Shown: positions 20,654 through 30,500, numbered from the stretch's first letter. The stretch is DNA of 64,000 bases from Gammaproteobacteria bacterium (GCA_013288885.1 JABDBA010000005.1:1-64000), one strand, 5' to 3'. The notes: generated by a model not told the origin, from the letters alone. Made by a program: numbers and translations.

Positions 20654-21201
20654 GAGCACATGTACATACTAAATATCAGATTTCTAAAGACCCATCTGAT
20701 TATTTAATTACCAATAATCAAGCAGTAAATCCTCCTAATGAGCAGATGAAGTTATTTCAGATTGCCATCCAAATGAAAAAAGCGGGGTTAACTGATTTAT
20801 TTATTATTAACTCTGTACAAACTGCATTAGAATTTGAAGGTGTTGCAGATTTAATGAATTTGTGGGCAGAAGAACATAGTAAAAAAGAAAGAGAAGAAAT
20901 TATTGCTGATATTCAAGATATGATTGATGTCTGCGAACAAAAAGAAAGGTCAGAAGAACTTTACATCAAATTTAACGACCTCGACGCCATTGCTAAAAAT
21001 ATAAGAGCTTTTAAAGATAGCTTATATCACTTAGTAATGGAGCGTGGCGGAATCAATAAATTAGCAGAGTTAACCGGGATACCACAACCTTCTTTATCTC
21101 GTTTTTTTAATTCTAATGCAATGCCAAGGAGGGCGACTGTGCTTAAAATTGCAAAAGCATTAAATTTAGATGAGATTAAAATAGATGGGTTGTGGGGCTA
21201 A
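20650..21201 (+). CDS. XRE-type helix-turn-helix protein, putative antitoxin
   Basis: DNA-binding protein of 183 residues. The C-terminal 55 residues form a Cro/XRE helix-turn-helix: INKLAELTGIPQPSLSRFF then MPRRATVLKIAKALN. The N-terminal 100 residues are acidic and helical and may neutralise the partner encoded by the overlapping upstream gene. It is longer than most antitoxins of this type (usually about 100 residues), so it may contain a separate sensory or toxin-binding domain. It likely binds the palindromes around the operon; that is inference. Confidence 0.65.
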   Translation: MRAHVHTKYQISKDPSDYLITNNQAVNPPNEQMKLFQIAIQMKKAGLTDLFIINSVQTALEFEGVADLMNLWAEEHSKKEREEIIADIQDMIDVCEQKERSEELYIKFNDLDAIAKNIRAFKDSLYHLVMERGGINKLAELTGIPQPSLSRFFNSNAMPRRATVLKIAKALNLDEIKIDGLWG

Positions 21202-21571
21202 CACCACTCTGCCTTAAACCTTATCGATTAACCCCGTATAAACTTATACCGTATAATTATATACGGTATATTATTATACGCCTGCCTACTTTCGCTTACG
21301 GCCGTAAGCGAATGCTCAAAATTTGCACAATCATTGATCGCTAACACTTAAAACACTACTTGATTGGTTAACCTATAACCATTACATCTATAGTAATTTC
21401 AAAAGATTCATGTAAGATATTTAGAAATATGTAAGACTTTGGGAAGCAAGGCCAAATTGTTTTTACCTATCAGCCAATTAATACTTAATATGTGTCATAA
21501 AATAGGTTAGTATGCGCAACCACTTTTCAATTAAAGTGGCTAATTAAAATAATTATTAACTTATACTAAAA
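21202..21571. other. Intergenic region with two strong palindromes
   Basis: This 370-bp AT-rich gap has no gene. It holds two conspicuous dyads: TATACCGTAT/ATACGGTATA (21245-21254/21261-21270, 6-bp loop) and the perfect 22-bp palindrome at 21291-21312 with core GCTTACGGCCGTAAGC. The latter mirrors the dyad upstream of the toxin-like gene. The palindromes could end the TA transcript or bind its regulator. The rest, up to the ATG at 21572, is featureless to my eye. Confidence 0.6.
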
Positions 21572-22792
21572 ATGTTTGGTACACCAAAGAAAGTTGCAAC
21601 TAAAAAAACTTCTCAATCTGAACGCCCGAGATACAGGCAGCAGCAACATAAGCGTGCTGCTTCTCAGCATGTTCCCTCAATAAAAGAACTGCAACAAGAC
21701 TATTCTGTTGTTTTACCTGCGAAGGCGCATTCAGCACCGCTGCTGACGCTGAATAATCCTCATGCTCCAATGCCATCTGCGGAAAAGAGAGCCAGTAAAA
21801 AACGTGCTTATAATCATCAAAATATTGTTGATGATAATGAACAACATGATAATAATGAACAAACAGTTGTTAAAAGATTGGATTTTAGTTCGCAGTCTTT
21901 GCAAGACAAGACGATGGGCTCACCCAATAAACAAAGAAAAATTGATGAACCGGCTATAGATTCTTCTAGCCATAAGGTGATCCAACAAACCTTAAATGGC
22001 CGTTTACGCGCTACTAAAATTGGTTCTTTAATCATCGACACGACGTCGGATAAAGCGAGCCCACCAATTAAATTACCCGGTAGCCGTCATTCTCATAAGA
22101 GTGATGGTTTTGATATTGACAAAACCCCAAAAAGCAGCCAACTTACTCCAATTTCGAGTGGTCGTTATGATGTCGATAGATCACCCGATAGCAATGCACA
22201 CACGCCCATGGAGGTCGATCATACGCCTAACAGTCAAGCGCAATCTCCACAGCAAGTTAGCCGTATTACTGTTGCTCCTTTAGGTGCCGATGCTCTTATG
22301 CGAGAGCAGCCTGCTGTTGCTGCTGCTGTGGTATCGCCGAAATCTCCTCCACGTCGTCGTCGCTTAAGCTTTTCAGAAGCAATACAACCAGATGCGCAAC
22401 CTATTGTGCAAGCAGCAGCTGTAGTTGCAGTAGCTCAACAACAAGAAGTACAGCAACAGCCACAAAACCCCTTACTTGTGCAGCAAAAAAAGGCACTGGA
22501 AGAATTATTAATAGCTAAAGAAAAAACTTTGCAAGAAGACCGTGGTGCTCTTTTCTTTTTGTTCTATTCGGTAAAACGTACGGATGCAAAAGCGCAAGCT
22601 ATTAAAACAGCTCGAGGCGAACTCAACGCTATTCAAGATCTGCCTGCGCTTAACGACCTTGTGGGTAGATTATTAGCGGATAAAATTATTACAAGTCATC
22701 GCAGTAGCTTTGGTTTACATATAACTGCGTCAGATACCCAAAAAGAGTTGGAAAGTTTTCAGAGAAATCTTCTACCACAATTAAGACGTTAA
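21572..22792 (+). CDS. Disordered Ser/Pro/Gln-rich protein, effector candidate
   Basis: 406 residues with no recognisable family. Residues 1-300 are low-complexity and probably disordered. They carry basic clusters (KRASKKR at 72-78, RRRR at 261-264), eight Ser/Thr-Pro sites between 185 and 259, and Gln-rich stretches. The last 110 residues look folded and helical (from about KKALEELL to the end, with HRSSFGLHI). No signal peptide. The composition is unlike a bacterial cytoplasmic enzyme and like a host-directed protein. No strong SD precedes the ATG, and the stop shares TTAA with the convergent lnt stop. Function unknown. Confidence 0.75.
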   Translation: MFGTPKKVATKKTSQSERPRYRQQQHKRAASQHVPSIKELQQDYSVVLPAKAHSAPLLTLNNPHAPMPSAEKRASKKRAYNHQNIVDDNEQHDNNEQTVVKRLDFSSQSLQDKTMGSPNKQRKIDEPAIDSSSHKVIQQTLNGRLRATKIGSLIIDTTSDKASPPIKLPGSRHSHKSDGFDIDKTPKSSQLTPISSGRYDVDRSPDSNAHTPMEVDHTPNSQAQSPQQVSRITVAPLGADALMREQPAVAAAVVSPKSPPRRRRLSFSEAIQPDAQPIVQAAAVVAVAQQQEVQQQPQNPLLVQQKKALEELLIAKEKTLQEDRGALFFLFYSVKRTDAKAQAIKTARGELNAIQDLPALNDLVGRLLADKIITSHRSSFGLHITASDTQKELESFQRNLLPQLRR

Positions 22793-24306
22793 TTAGTAGG
22801 GGTGGTGCTCCTCCTCCGCACCACCTCAAACACTATCGCGAGTATAAATAACCCCAATATACTGCCGATGATTAGGTTAACACCTAGCAATACAAACGGT
22901 GTTGCGCCGGCCATGGCGCGCACTGTTCCGTTGACGACAATGGATACAAATTGTGGGCCGCTGGCAATAATTTTGCCGTGCGGATCGATGATGGCAGTCA
23001 CGCCAGTGTTAGAACTAAATAAATTATAACGTCCCGTTTCTTGCGCACGTATTTGGCCAATTTGTAAATGTTGCGCGGCGGCGAATGATTCGCCAAACCA
23101 TGCATCATCGCTGATGGTAATCAGCATATTGGCACGCGGAAGATCATGTAATACTAAATCGGCATAGGCAATTTCATAGCACACATAAATAGCAAGATTT
23201 ACTTTAGGCATTTGCAGCAATGGTTGATCTAATTCGCCGGGTTTAAAATCAGACATCGGAATGTTCAGAAAACCTAATAATTTTCCTAGCCAACTTTGCA
23301 ATGGAATGTATTCACCAAACGGTACGAGATGGCGTTTGTAATAAATGCCGTGGCCAGTGCCCAATGCCATAGCTGCATTGTAATAAGTAAAACCGATTTG
23401 AATGGGAATGCCGGTCACTAAAGTAGTTTGATGTTGTTTGGCAGCACGATCCATCGCGGCGAGAAAACCTTGTGCATCTTGAGCGAGCATGGGAATTGCC
23501 GCTTCTGGCCAAACGATTAGTTGGTTGTTCCAATTGAGTGCCGTTATTTTAGAGTAATGTTGCAGAATGGTTTCGAGATAGTCACGTGACCACTTGAGTT
23601 GTTGTGGTGTGTTGCCTTGTATCAAAGCTACGCGAATGGGTGCATTAATCGGTGTGGTCCATTGAATAGGCGCAAGTGCTGCGGCGCCAATCCAGATGAT
23701 GGCGACCGCCAGAATATTAGCAATAAAAAGTAAATGCTTTTTTGCGCGCCACGCTATAATTGCCAATACCAATAAACTGCTGCAAAGCGTTACTGCAAAT
23801 GAAATGCCATATTCACCGACAATGGGTGCAAAACCGTGCAGCGGTGAATTTGCTTGGCTAGCGCCTAAAAATAACCACGGGAAGCCGGTAAATACCCAAC
23901 TGCGCAACCATTCGAATAATACCCAGGTGCAGGGAAAACCGAGCAGCAATTTAATCGGTGTGGTAATCGGGAAAATTTTAGTAAATAAATAACCTTGAAT
24001 GGCGATGAACAGTGCCAGTGCAATAATAAATACAGCGGTGAATGACCCAGCCAGTAACATATTAGCATTGCCAAAGTTGTGGATGCTGATGTAGACCCAA
24101 GAAGCACCGATACCAAAAATGCCGAGCCCAAATAAAAATCCGCGCCAGAATGCTTGTGTAGGTGTGCTATTTAACCAACTACATAGCAATAAAGCAGGGC
24201 AGATGACGGCAACGGGATAAATACCAAACGGTGCGAAGGCAAATATTAAGTAAATGCCCGCACAGAGTGCGAGGATGTCTTGGAATTTTATTTTAAGTTT
24301 TAGCAT
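22789..24306 (-). CDS. lnt: Apolipoprotein N-acyltransferase
   Basis: Inner-membrane enzyme that adds the third acyl chain to lipoproteins, a prerequisite for Lol-dependent export. It has 505 residues. About seven membrane segments precede a nitrilase-type periplasmic domain (about 222-475) with the catalytic triad E268 (WPEAAIP), K324 (YYKRHLVPFGEY) and C376 (VCYEIA), and a final membrane helix. Five base pairs separate it from upstream sohB, so the two may form a transcript. Confidence 0.95.
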   Translation of the reverse strand: MLKLKIKFQDILALCAGIYLIFAFAPFGIYPVAVICPALLLCSWLNSTPTQAFWRGFLFGLGIFGIGASWVYISIHNFGNANMLLAGSFTAVFIIALALFIAIQGYLFTKIFPITTPIKLLLGFPCTWVLFEWLRSWVFTGFPWLFLGASQANSPLHGFAPIVGEYGISFAVTLCSSLLVLAIIAWRAKKHLLFIANILAVAIIWIGAAALAPIQWTTPINAPIRVALIQGNTPQQLKWSRDYLETILQHYSKITALNWNNQLIVWPEAAIPMLAQDAQGFLAAMDRAAKQHQTTLVTGIPIQIGFTYYNAAMALGTGHGIYYKRHLVPFGEYIPLQSWLGKLLGFLNIPMSDFKPGELDQPLLQMPKVNLAIYVCYEIAYADLVLHDLPRANMLITISDDAWFGESFAAAQHLQIGQIRAQETGRYNLFSSNTGVTAIIDPHGKIIASGPQFVSIVVNGTVRAMAGATPFVLLGVNLIIGSILGLFILAIVFEVVRRRSTTPTN

Positions 24307-24311
24307 AATTT

Positions 24312-25295
24312 TTAAATATTCGGTCTTGCCATAAATAACGCAGAAAAAATCGAGCTTATTTTTTCTCCCAGTGTTTTTTTATCGTTATATTTGATTTGGT
24401 AAATGTCGGCTTGTTCGCTGGCATTAAGTAGATAATCGTCGCTGGTGATTAACTCATCAGCCAAATTGAGTTTAATAGCATGAGTGGCCAACCAATGTTC
24501 GCCCGTCGCTACTTGTTGAATGTCGACGATGGGCCGATTGTGCTGGATAAATTCTTTAAATATGCCGTGGATATCTTCAATTTCTTCTTGCATCTTGTGG
24601 CGGGCTTTTTCGGTATTTTCACCGAACATTGTGAGAGTGCGTTTGAATTGCCCTGCGGTCAGTTGTTCAAAATCGATATCATTTTTTTTCAGTAGCCGGT
24701 GAAAATTAGGTAACTGAGCAATAACACCGATGGAACCGATAATCGCAAATGGGGCAGCGAGAATGCGGTTGGCGACACAAGCCATCAAGTAACCACCGCT
24801 GGCGGCGATTTTATCGATAGCTACCGTCAATGGAATTTGTTTTTGTCGCAAGCGTTGCAATTGCGAAGCCGCTAACCCATAGGCTGACACCATGCCGCCA
24901 TAACTTTCGAGACAAACAATCACTTCGTCGGTGGGTTTTGCTACTTGTAACACAGCAGTGACTTCTTCGCGTAAGTTACTAACAGCCGAAGCTTTGATAT
25001 CACCGTGAAATTGCAACAAAAAGATACGCTTTCTGGCATGATGTTGAGCATGCTTTTCGCTTTTTTTCTCAGCTTTAGTTATTTTTTTATATTCAAGTTT
25101 AGGCAGGATCTCTGCATGGAGAATATCGGCATATTCATTAAATTTTTTATTGAGTTTTTTGATTTCTAATTTGCTTTTTTCGAGGGTGGACGACATACGC
25201 CTAACGACCAAGATGCCTACCACCAAAATCAGTAGTGCGATAACAAAGGTTAACGTCTCCGCTAAAAATAAACTGTATTGTGACCAGAAGTGCAT
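24312..25295 (-). CDS. sohB: Inner-membrane S49 protease SohB
   Basis: Signal-peptide-peptidase-like serine protease anchored in the inner membrane, 327 residues. It has an N-terminal membrane helix (residues 12-32), then a charged linker. The protease domain has the nucleophile S166 in IAASGGYLMA and the base K218 in QFKRTLT, a Ser/Lys dyad as in SppA/SohB. GSIGVI and the C-terminal GEHWLATHA region also match. It diverges from ccmA across a 96-bp gap containing TATAAT at 25330-25335. Confidence 0.93.
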   Translation of the reverse strand: MHFWSQYSLFLAETLTFVIALLILVVGILVVRRMSSTLEKSKLEIKKLNKKFNEYADILHAEILPKLEYKKITKAEKKSEKHAQHHARKRIFLLQFHGDIKASAVSNLREEVTAVLQVAKPTDEVIVCLESYGGMVSAYGLAASQLQRLRQKQIPLTVAIDKIAASGGYLMACVANRILAAPFAIIGSIGVIAQLPNFHRLLKKNDIDFEQLTAGQFKRTLTMFGENTEKARHKMQEEIEDIHGIFKEFIQHNRPIVDIQQVATGEHWLATHAIKLNLADELITSDDYLLNASEQADIYQIKYNDKKTLGEKISSIFSALFMARPNI

Positions 25296-25391
25296 ATTTG
25301 TTCTTCCTTTATAGTAATTTAGCAGATGGTATAATGAATGTTACCATTTGTCATGTATACTCATCGTAGTTGAATTTTAGAGCATTTTATT

Positions 25392-26009
25392 ATGTTAGAT
25401 ATATCCCAACTTAGCTTTGAACGCAACGATAAACCTATCTTTGCGGGCATTAACTTTACCCTCAACACTGGCGAAGTATTGCAGGTCGTGGGGCCTAATG
25501 GTGCTGGCAAAACCACCTTGCTGCGGGTTTTATGTGGGTTGCTAACCCCCAGCGCTGGAGAAATTAGGTGGCAAGGCCAGGGCATTCATGAGCACTGGTA
25601 TGATTATGTCGATGGGATGATTTATTGCAGCCATCAACCGGCCCTTAAACAAGGCCTTACAGTATTAGAAAACCTCCGCCTCTATCGTGGGGTATTGCGC
25701 GGTCGCTTCGGCGATATACGTTCAATCAACAAAGCCATGCAACGCGTGGGCTTAGCAGGTTATGAAAATACCTTGGTACAGTCGCTTTCAGCAGGGCAAA
25801 AAAGACGGGTTATTTTAGCAATACTGCTATTAGCTAAGACACAGCTATGGTTGCTTGATGAGCCTTTGACAGCGCTCGATCAAGCTGGTGTCAAACTGAC
25901 GGAAACATTGATCGCCGAATTTGTTGCAAAAGGAGGAATGGTTATTTTTACCAGCCACCAGCCCATTGATATAAAAAGCAACACCGTGTTTTTGGGAGTT
26001 TTGAATTAA
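25392..26009 (+). CDS. ccmA: Cytochrome c biogenesis ATPase CcmA
   Basis: ATPase of the CcmABCD transporter-like complex that releases holo-CcmE for heme delivery. It has 205 residues. Walker A is GPNGAGKTT (residues 34-42), the signature is LSAGQKRR and Walker B ends DEPLTALD. It is the first gene of a complete system I set. The last base of its stop is the first base of the ccmB start codon, ensuring coupled translation. Confidence 0.96.
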   Translation: MLDISQLSFERNDKPIFAGINFTLNTGEVLQVVGPNGAGKTTLLRVLCGLLTPSAGEIRWQGQGIHEHWYDYVDGMIYCSHQPALKQGLTVLENLRLYRGVLRGRFGDIRSINKAMQRVGLAGYENTLVQSLSAGQKRRVILAILLLAKTQLWLLDEPLTALDQAGVKLTETLIAEFVAKGGMVIFTSHQPIDIKSNTVFLGVLN

Positions 26010-26683
26010 TGGATTTATACCGGCTTTTTATCACAACCTTACGCTTAGAAGCGCTACTAATTTATCGCCATTATTCGCAAGTGCTTAACCCATTATTATT
26101 TTACGCGATGACAATTAGTTTATTTCCATTGGGGTTAAGCCCCCAACCACAGCTATTACATGCAGTTGCCCCTGGCGTTCTTTGGATTGTAGCGCTGTTA
26201 TCCATCTTGCTTAGTTTACATCCGTTATTTGAAGGTGATTTTGCCGATGGCACCTTAGAGCAATTATTATTAAGCCCACAACCATTATCGATTATCATTT
26301 TGGCAAAGTTGCTTGCCCATTGGCTCCTTAGCGTTTTTCCGCTGATTTTACTCGCCTTACTGTTCGCTCCTTTGCTACACTTACCGCTGGCGGCGATGGG
26401 CACATTATTTGCAAGCTTGCTATTGGGCACACCGGTTTTATTGTTAATCGGCGCTATCGGCAAAGCATTGACTTTAGGCATACGCAACAGCAGCTTATTA
26501 GTGATGCTGTTGGTATTACCGTTTTATATTCCCGTTCTTATTTTGGGTGCGGGTAGCGTTGCATTAGCGGGTACGGGCTTAGCTGTTACTGGCGAACTGG
26601 CATGGCTTGGTGCGATGTTAGTATTGGCTTTACCATTAGCGCCATTGGCCATTGCAGCGGCGTTACGTGTCGGAATTAATTGA
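26009..26683 (+). CDS. ccmB: Heme exporter membrane subunit CcmB
   Basis: Integral membrane component of the CcmABCD complex, 224 residues with six hydrophobic segments. The family features FEGDFADGTLEQLLLSP near residues 70-90 and LLGTPVLLLIGAIGKALTLG in the middle are present. It lies directly between ccmA (1-bp overlap) and ccmC (13-bp gap). Confidence 0.95.
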   Translation: MDLYRLFITTLRLEALLIYRHYSQVLNPLLFYAMTISLFPLGLSPQPQLLHAVAPGVLWIVALLSILLSLHPLFEGDFADGTLEQLLLSPQPLSIIILAKLLAHWLLSVFPLILLALLFAPLLHLPLAAMGTLFASLLLGTPVLLLIGAIGKALTLGIRNSSLLVMLLVLPFYIPVLILGAGSVALAGTGLAVTGELAWLGAMLVLALPLAPLAIAAALRVGIN

Positions 26684-26696
26684 AAGGTATTTTTTT

Positions 26697-27428
26697 ATGT
26701 GGTTATGGTTTAACAAGCTCACTACATCCAAAGTATTTTATCAATTCGCCGGGCGATTATTGCCATGGCTGGGTGCGCTTACGATTATATTATTAGCCTA
26801 TGGGCTATACGGTGGTTTAGTGTTAGCACCGCCTGATTATCAACAAGGCGACGCATTTCGTATCATCTACGTGCACGTGCCGTGTGCATTATTATCTATG
26901 ATGATTTATGTTTTTATGGCCGTGGCCGCTGCGGTAGGGTTAATTTTTAGGATCAAATTGGCGGATATGTTAGTCACTGCTAGTGCGCCATTAGGCGCAA
27001 GTTTTACACTCTTGGCATTAGTGACAGGATCGTTATGGGGTAAACCGATGTGGGGCGCATGGTGGGTGTGGGATGCGCGCTTAACATCGGAATTGATTTT
27101 GTTGTTTTTATATCTCGGTGTCATTGCATTGCGTTCGGCCATCCCCGACCGCGAACAAGCCGCGAAAGCTTGTGCTATTTTGCTAATCGTGGGGGTGATT
27201 AACATTCCGATTATTCATTATTCTGTTTATTGGTGGAACACCTTGCATCAAGGCGCAACCCTCAAATTATTTGGTTCTTCATTAATAGCACCGAGTATGT
27301 TGCACCCATTGTTAGCGATGATCGCAGCGTTTATATTTTATTTCGCTGTCGTTTTATTGCTGCGCACCCGCTGTGAAATTTTAAAACGCGAACGCAAAAG
27401 CCGCTGGGTATTAGAACTGAAAAATTAA
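26697..27428 (+). CDS. ccmC: Heme-handling protein CcmC
   Basis: Membrane protein that loads heme onto CcmE in the periplasm. It has 243 residues with six membrane segments and the tryptophan-rich WGAWWVWDARLTSEL heme-handling motif, plus the conserved HVPCA and HYSVYWWNTLHQ segments around the two heme-ligand histidines. The ATG at 26697 after AAAGG gives the family N-terminus; the open frame from 26652 overlaps ccmB and is not needed. Its 3' end and the following codons are imperfectly duplicated just before ccmD, 4.6 kb away. Confidence 0.95.
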   Translation: MWLWFNKLTTSKVFYQFAGRLLPWLGALTIILLAYGLYGGLVLAPPDYQQGDAFRIIYVHVPCALLSMMIYVFMAVAAAVGLIFRIKLADMLVTASAPLGASFTLLALVTGSLWGKPMWGAWWVWDARLTSELILLFLYLGVIALRSAIPDREQAAKACAILLIVGVINIPIIHYSVYWWNTLHQGATLKLFGSSLIAPSMLHPLLAMIAAFIFYFAVVLLLRTRCEILKRERKSRWVLELKN

Positions 27429-27430
27429 GG

Positions 27431-27463
27431 ATGACAAACTTAACGAAGCAGTGGCAATCTTAA
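27431..27463 (+). pseudogene. Vestigial 5' end of ccmD
   Basis: Two bases after the ccmC stop a start codon with its own SD opens a 10-codon frame, MTNLTKQWQS. Its first 17 bases match the start of the intact ccmD at 32010 (MTNLTEFLH) with one substitution and one missing base, and the similarity extends upstream over the ccmC stop. This is where ccmD would stand in an uninterrupted operon, so I read it as a remnant. Only about 30 bp support this. Confidence 0.5.
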
Positions 27464-27503
27464 ATGTAGGTCGGATCAAGGAGCGTAGCGACGGATCCGA
27501 CAT
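27464..27503. repeat. REP-like palindrome
   Basis: One palindrome of the family also seen at 7302 and 37423 (arms GTCGGATC/GGATCCGAC around a short loop). It sits exactly at the edge of the block inserted between ccmC and ccmD, between the ccmD remnant and the 3' end of the opposite-strand gene. Confidence 0.8.
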
Positions 27504-27524
27504 GGGGTGTAATTATTATACAAT

Positions 27525-30500
27525 TTAAATTTGAGGGAATTTAGGACTAGGCGGTGTTGTTACAGGCAATACAGTTTTAGTGGGTGTGGGCTTAGCTGTT
27601 GCTGCTGCACTTGTTGGGCGGTGATGAATGGGGCTAGTGAATTTAGCCGCATTTAAAGGGTTAGAATAGCCCTGATAAGAGCTGCCGCTGCTGCTCGTAT
27701 TGCTAGTTGAAATAGACTGACATGATGAACTAGATCTTATCGACCCTGTATCACTCCTATCATCTGGAAAATGCATCATTTCTTCGTCTTTTGGTTCTTC
27801 TTCATCGCTGTCTTCTGTAGCAGTTGTGCCTGCAGGCATTGCAGAAATGCTGGCGGATGTTAAAGGAGGTTGATTTGTAGTTGGCTGTTCAGCATCTGTA
27901 TTTTGCACAGCAGCTATTTCAGATTTAGGAAAAGAAAAATCAATTTCACCATCCTTAACTGTTTGAACGGTAAAGCTAAATGACATTGCTAATGTTTGCA
28001 AAACGTATTCGTCGTTATAAGCCTCTAGTGTGAGGCCATCGCGCAAATTTTTCTTAATTTTTTTTTGACGTTGTGCTGGGCTGTTTTTACACCAATGCGT
28101 TTCGATGATTCTAATATTATAACATCGTTCAATAAAGTTATAAAAAGGCCTACTTTTGAAAGCATCGCTGGCTTCATCAAAGATATGCAGGTAAGTTCCT
28201 ATGCGAATTAATCCCATCTTTATAGCGGGTATATTAGCAGCATCAGACCTATTTAAGGATTGTAGTGCAGAAAAAAAATTAATGTCGCTTTTTGTTTTTT
28301 CATGTGCAGGTTTAATTTCATCAACCGCAAAGCTAGCACTGGTAGTTTTTTGTTTTAATTTTTCTGTAGCAGGTGAAGCGGTTAATTGCCAAACTGTTTT
28401 GAGTGCGGGTATAATTTGTTTCTTTAACCATTCTTCATAGCCTTTAGCGTTACTTTTTTCTGGTGTGGCGAACATGTCGGCGCTTTTCAGTTTATTGTAG
28501 AATTGATTAAATTCATTAAAAATTCTAGTGTCTACAACGAGTTTAGTTTTATCTGATTGTTCTCCGTATAGTTTTTCTGTAAAAGAAAGACCTAAAAGAT
28601 CGGCTAATGCATTAGTTTTATTGCCCTGGCTGTTACCACAAGCTCGCATTATATTTTTTAAAAAGTCAGATTTGGTAAAAAACTCCACAATACTTTGTGG
28701 TGATATCCCATCTATATGTGTAAGCGCTGTTCGCAGCCTGCGAATTGGCCTTAGTTCTGTTGATTTTAAAGTGGCCGCACCAGTTAGTTCTCTTTGCAGA
28801 TCTTCTTTATTGATAAGTTGCACACAGCAAAATAACAGCAAAGCTCTGCATGATTCTAATAATTTGGCTTGTGTTATAGTTAAATGATTAAAATCTTTAG
28901 TTCTTGCAAATTCCTTCTGCAATGAGGGTACTAATAAACCCAGTTTTTCAACGTGCCCTATCAATTCTTTTTCAATTATTTTAACATTTAATAAATATGT
29001 TTTTCTATCGCCTGTTTCCGATTTTTCTTCCGCAGTCGCGGTTTGACTTGCTGTTTTTTGTTGTTCTTTTCGTTGTCTATTTTTATCTTGTTTTTCTGCT
29101 TCTTGTTTTGCTAGCGCGTCACGTGTTTGCAACCATTTTTGATGTTTCCGTAGAATTTTTTCTCTAGTTTGCTGTTCTTTTAACTCTTTTGCTTGTTGTT
29201 CTGCGGCTTCTTTTTCAATGCGTGCTTTTTCTTCCGCAATTTTCTCTTCCTCTAAATGTTTGGCGGCTTGTTCCGCAGCTAGCCGCTGTTTTTTGGTTAA
29301 TGTTGGCTGTTGTGGTTTGGGCGAGCTGGTTCTTGTTTGTGCTGATGTTGAACTTGTTGGCTCTTGAGCTTGTTGAGCTTGTGATTGGATATATGTTAAC
29401 AAACTACTGACAACAGTCTCAATGTCTAAGCTAGAAAATGAATCACGAGGTATTTTAATTTCTAAAGAATTATTATTGTATATGGCATCTCTCGATAAAA
29501 ACTTTGCTATATTATTTGGGGTAATAAAAACGTCGACATTGCCATTTCTATATTTATATTTTCCCTTACTAAACTTCGTAAGCTTTAGGCTTACCGTCTG
29601 TGATGCCGCATCAAATTTTGCTTCGTCAATCCAATTAGTAAACGTAGCATTAAATCTGATTTTGAAATCATCGACTTTCTTTGTAGCCTCTGCGTTTGCT
29701 TTTTTCTCATCTAATGCTGCTTTTTGCGAAGCAATATTTGCTTTGATAGGGTTGATTAAATCTGCAAATTTATTTTCTTCATTTAATTTAATAAAGATAT
29801 CAGATTTAATGGATGTTTTTTTCTGTTGACTAAAATATACATAGTTTTCCTTAGGTTTTTTTATTATATTTTTAATGTAACCATGCAATTCTTCAGCGGT
29901 AATTTTAAATCTATCCACAGTTTCTGCTTCTTTGTCATCCTTGGCTTCTATTGTTTTTCCATTACTGTCAAAGAAAAATTCTTGCTGGTCACCAAATGAG
30001 ATATCAACGATTTTTTGTTGTTCGTTGTATTCTATAGTTGGAGAAAAATTGAAATGAGATGAAAAATTGTATCGAAGGATCGCAATTGCAGTCATTACAT
30101 TTTTTTCTTCGGCGGGTTTCTGGTAATAATTATTAAGTGCAGAAAAATTATCGCATGAAATAGTAATTGTATTATCCTGTGCAGTGCATGAAGATGAATT
30201 ATCGAGTGCTATGTCAAACGCTGCCGCCATTTTTTCTATTGTTACATGGATTGACGCATTATTATTGACAATATCATAAAATTCTTGACTGAAGTTTATT
30301 TTAACTACGTTCTGCTTTTCATCATGTTCAATACTAATAATCCAATTGGGATATCGTTGATGAAAATATTTTATAAAGACTTCCCTTTCACGGGCTTGTT
30401 GTGCTTTTAGGTCAGGTACTTGTTCTTGTTTGACTTCTTCTGCAGCACTTTTTATTTCAGGTAGTCTCGGTAGTTGTGCAGCGTTAGGTTTTCGAGTGCA

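Noticed and set aside
21202-21571. CRISPR-like or iteron array
   Set aside because: Only isolated palindromes are present; there are no regularly spaced direct repeats.
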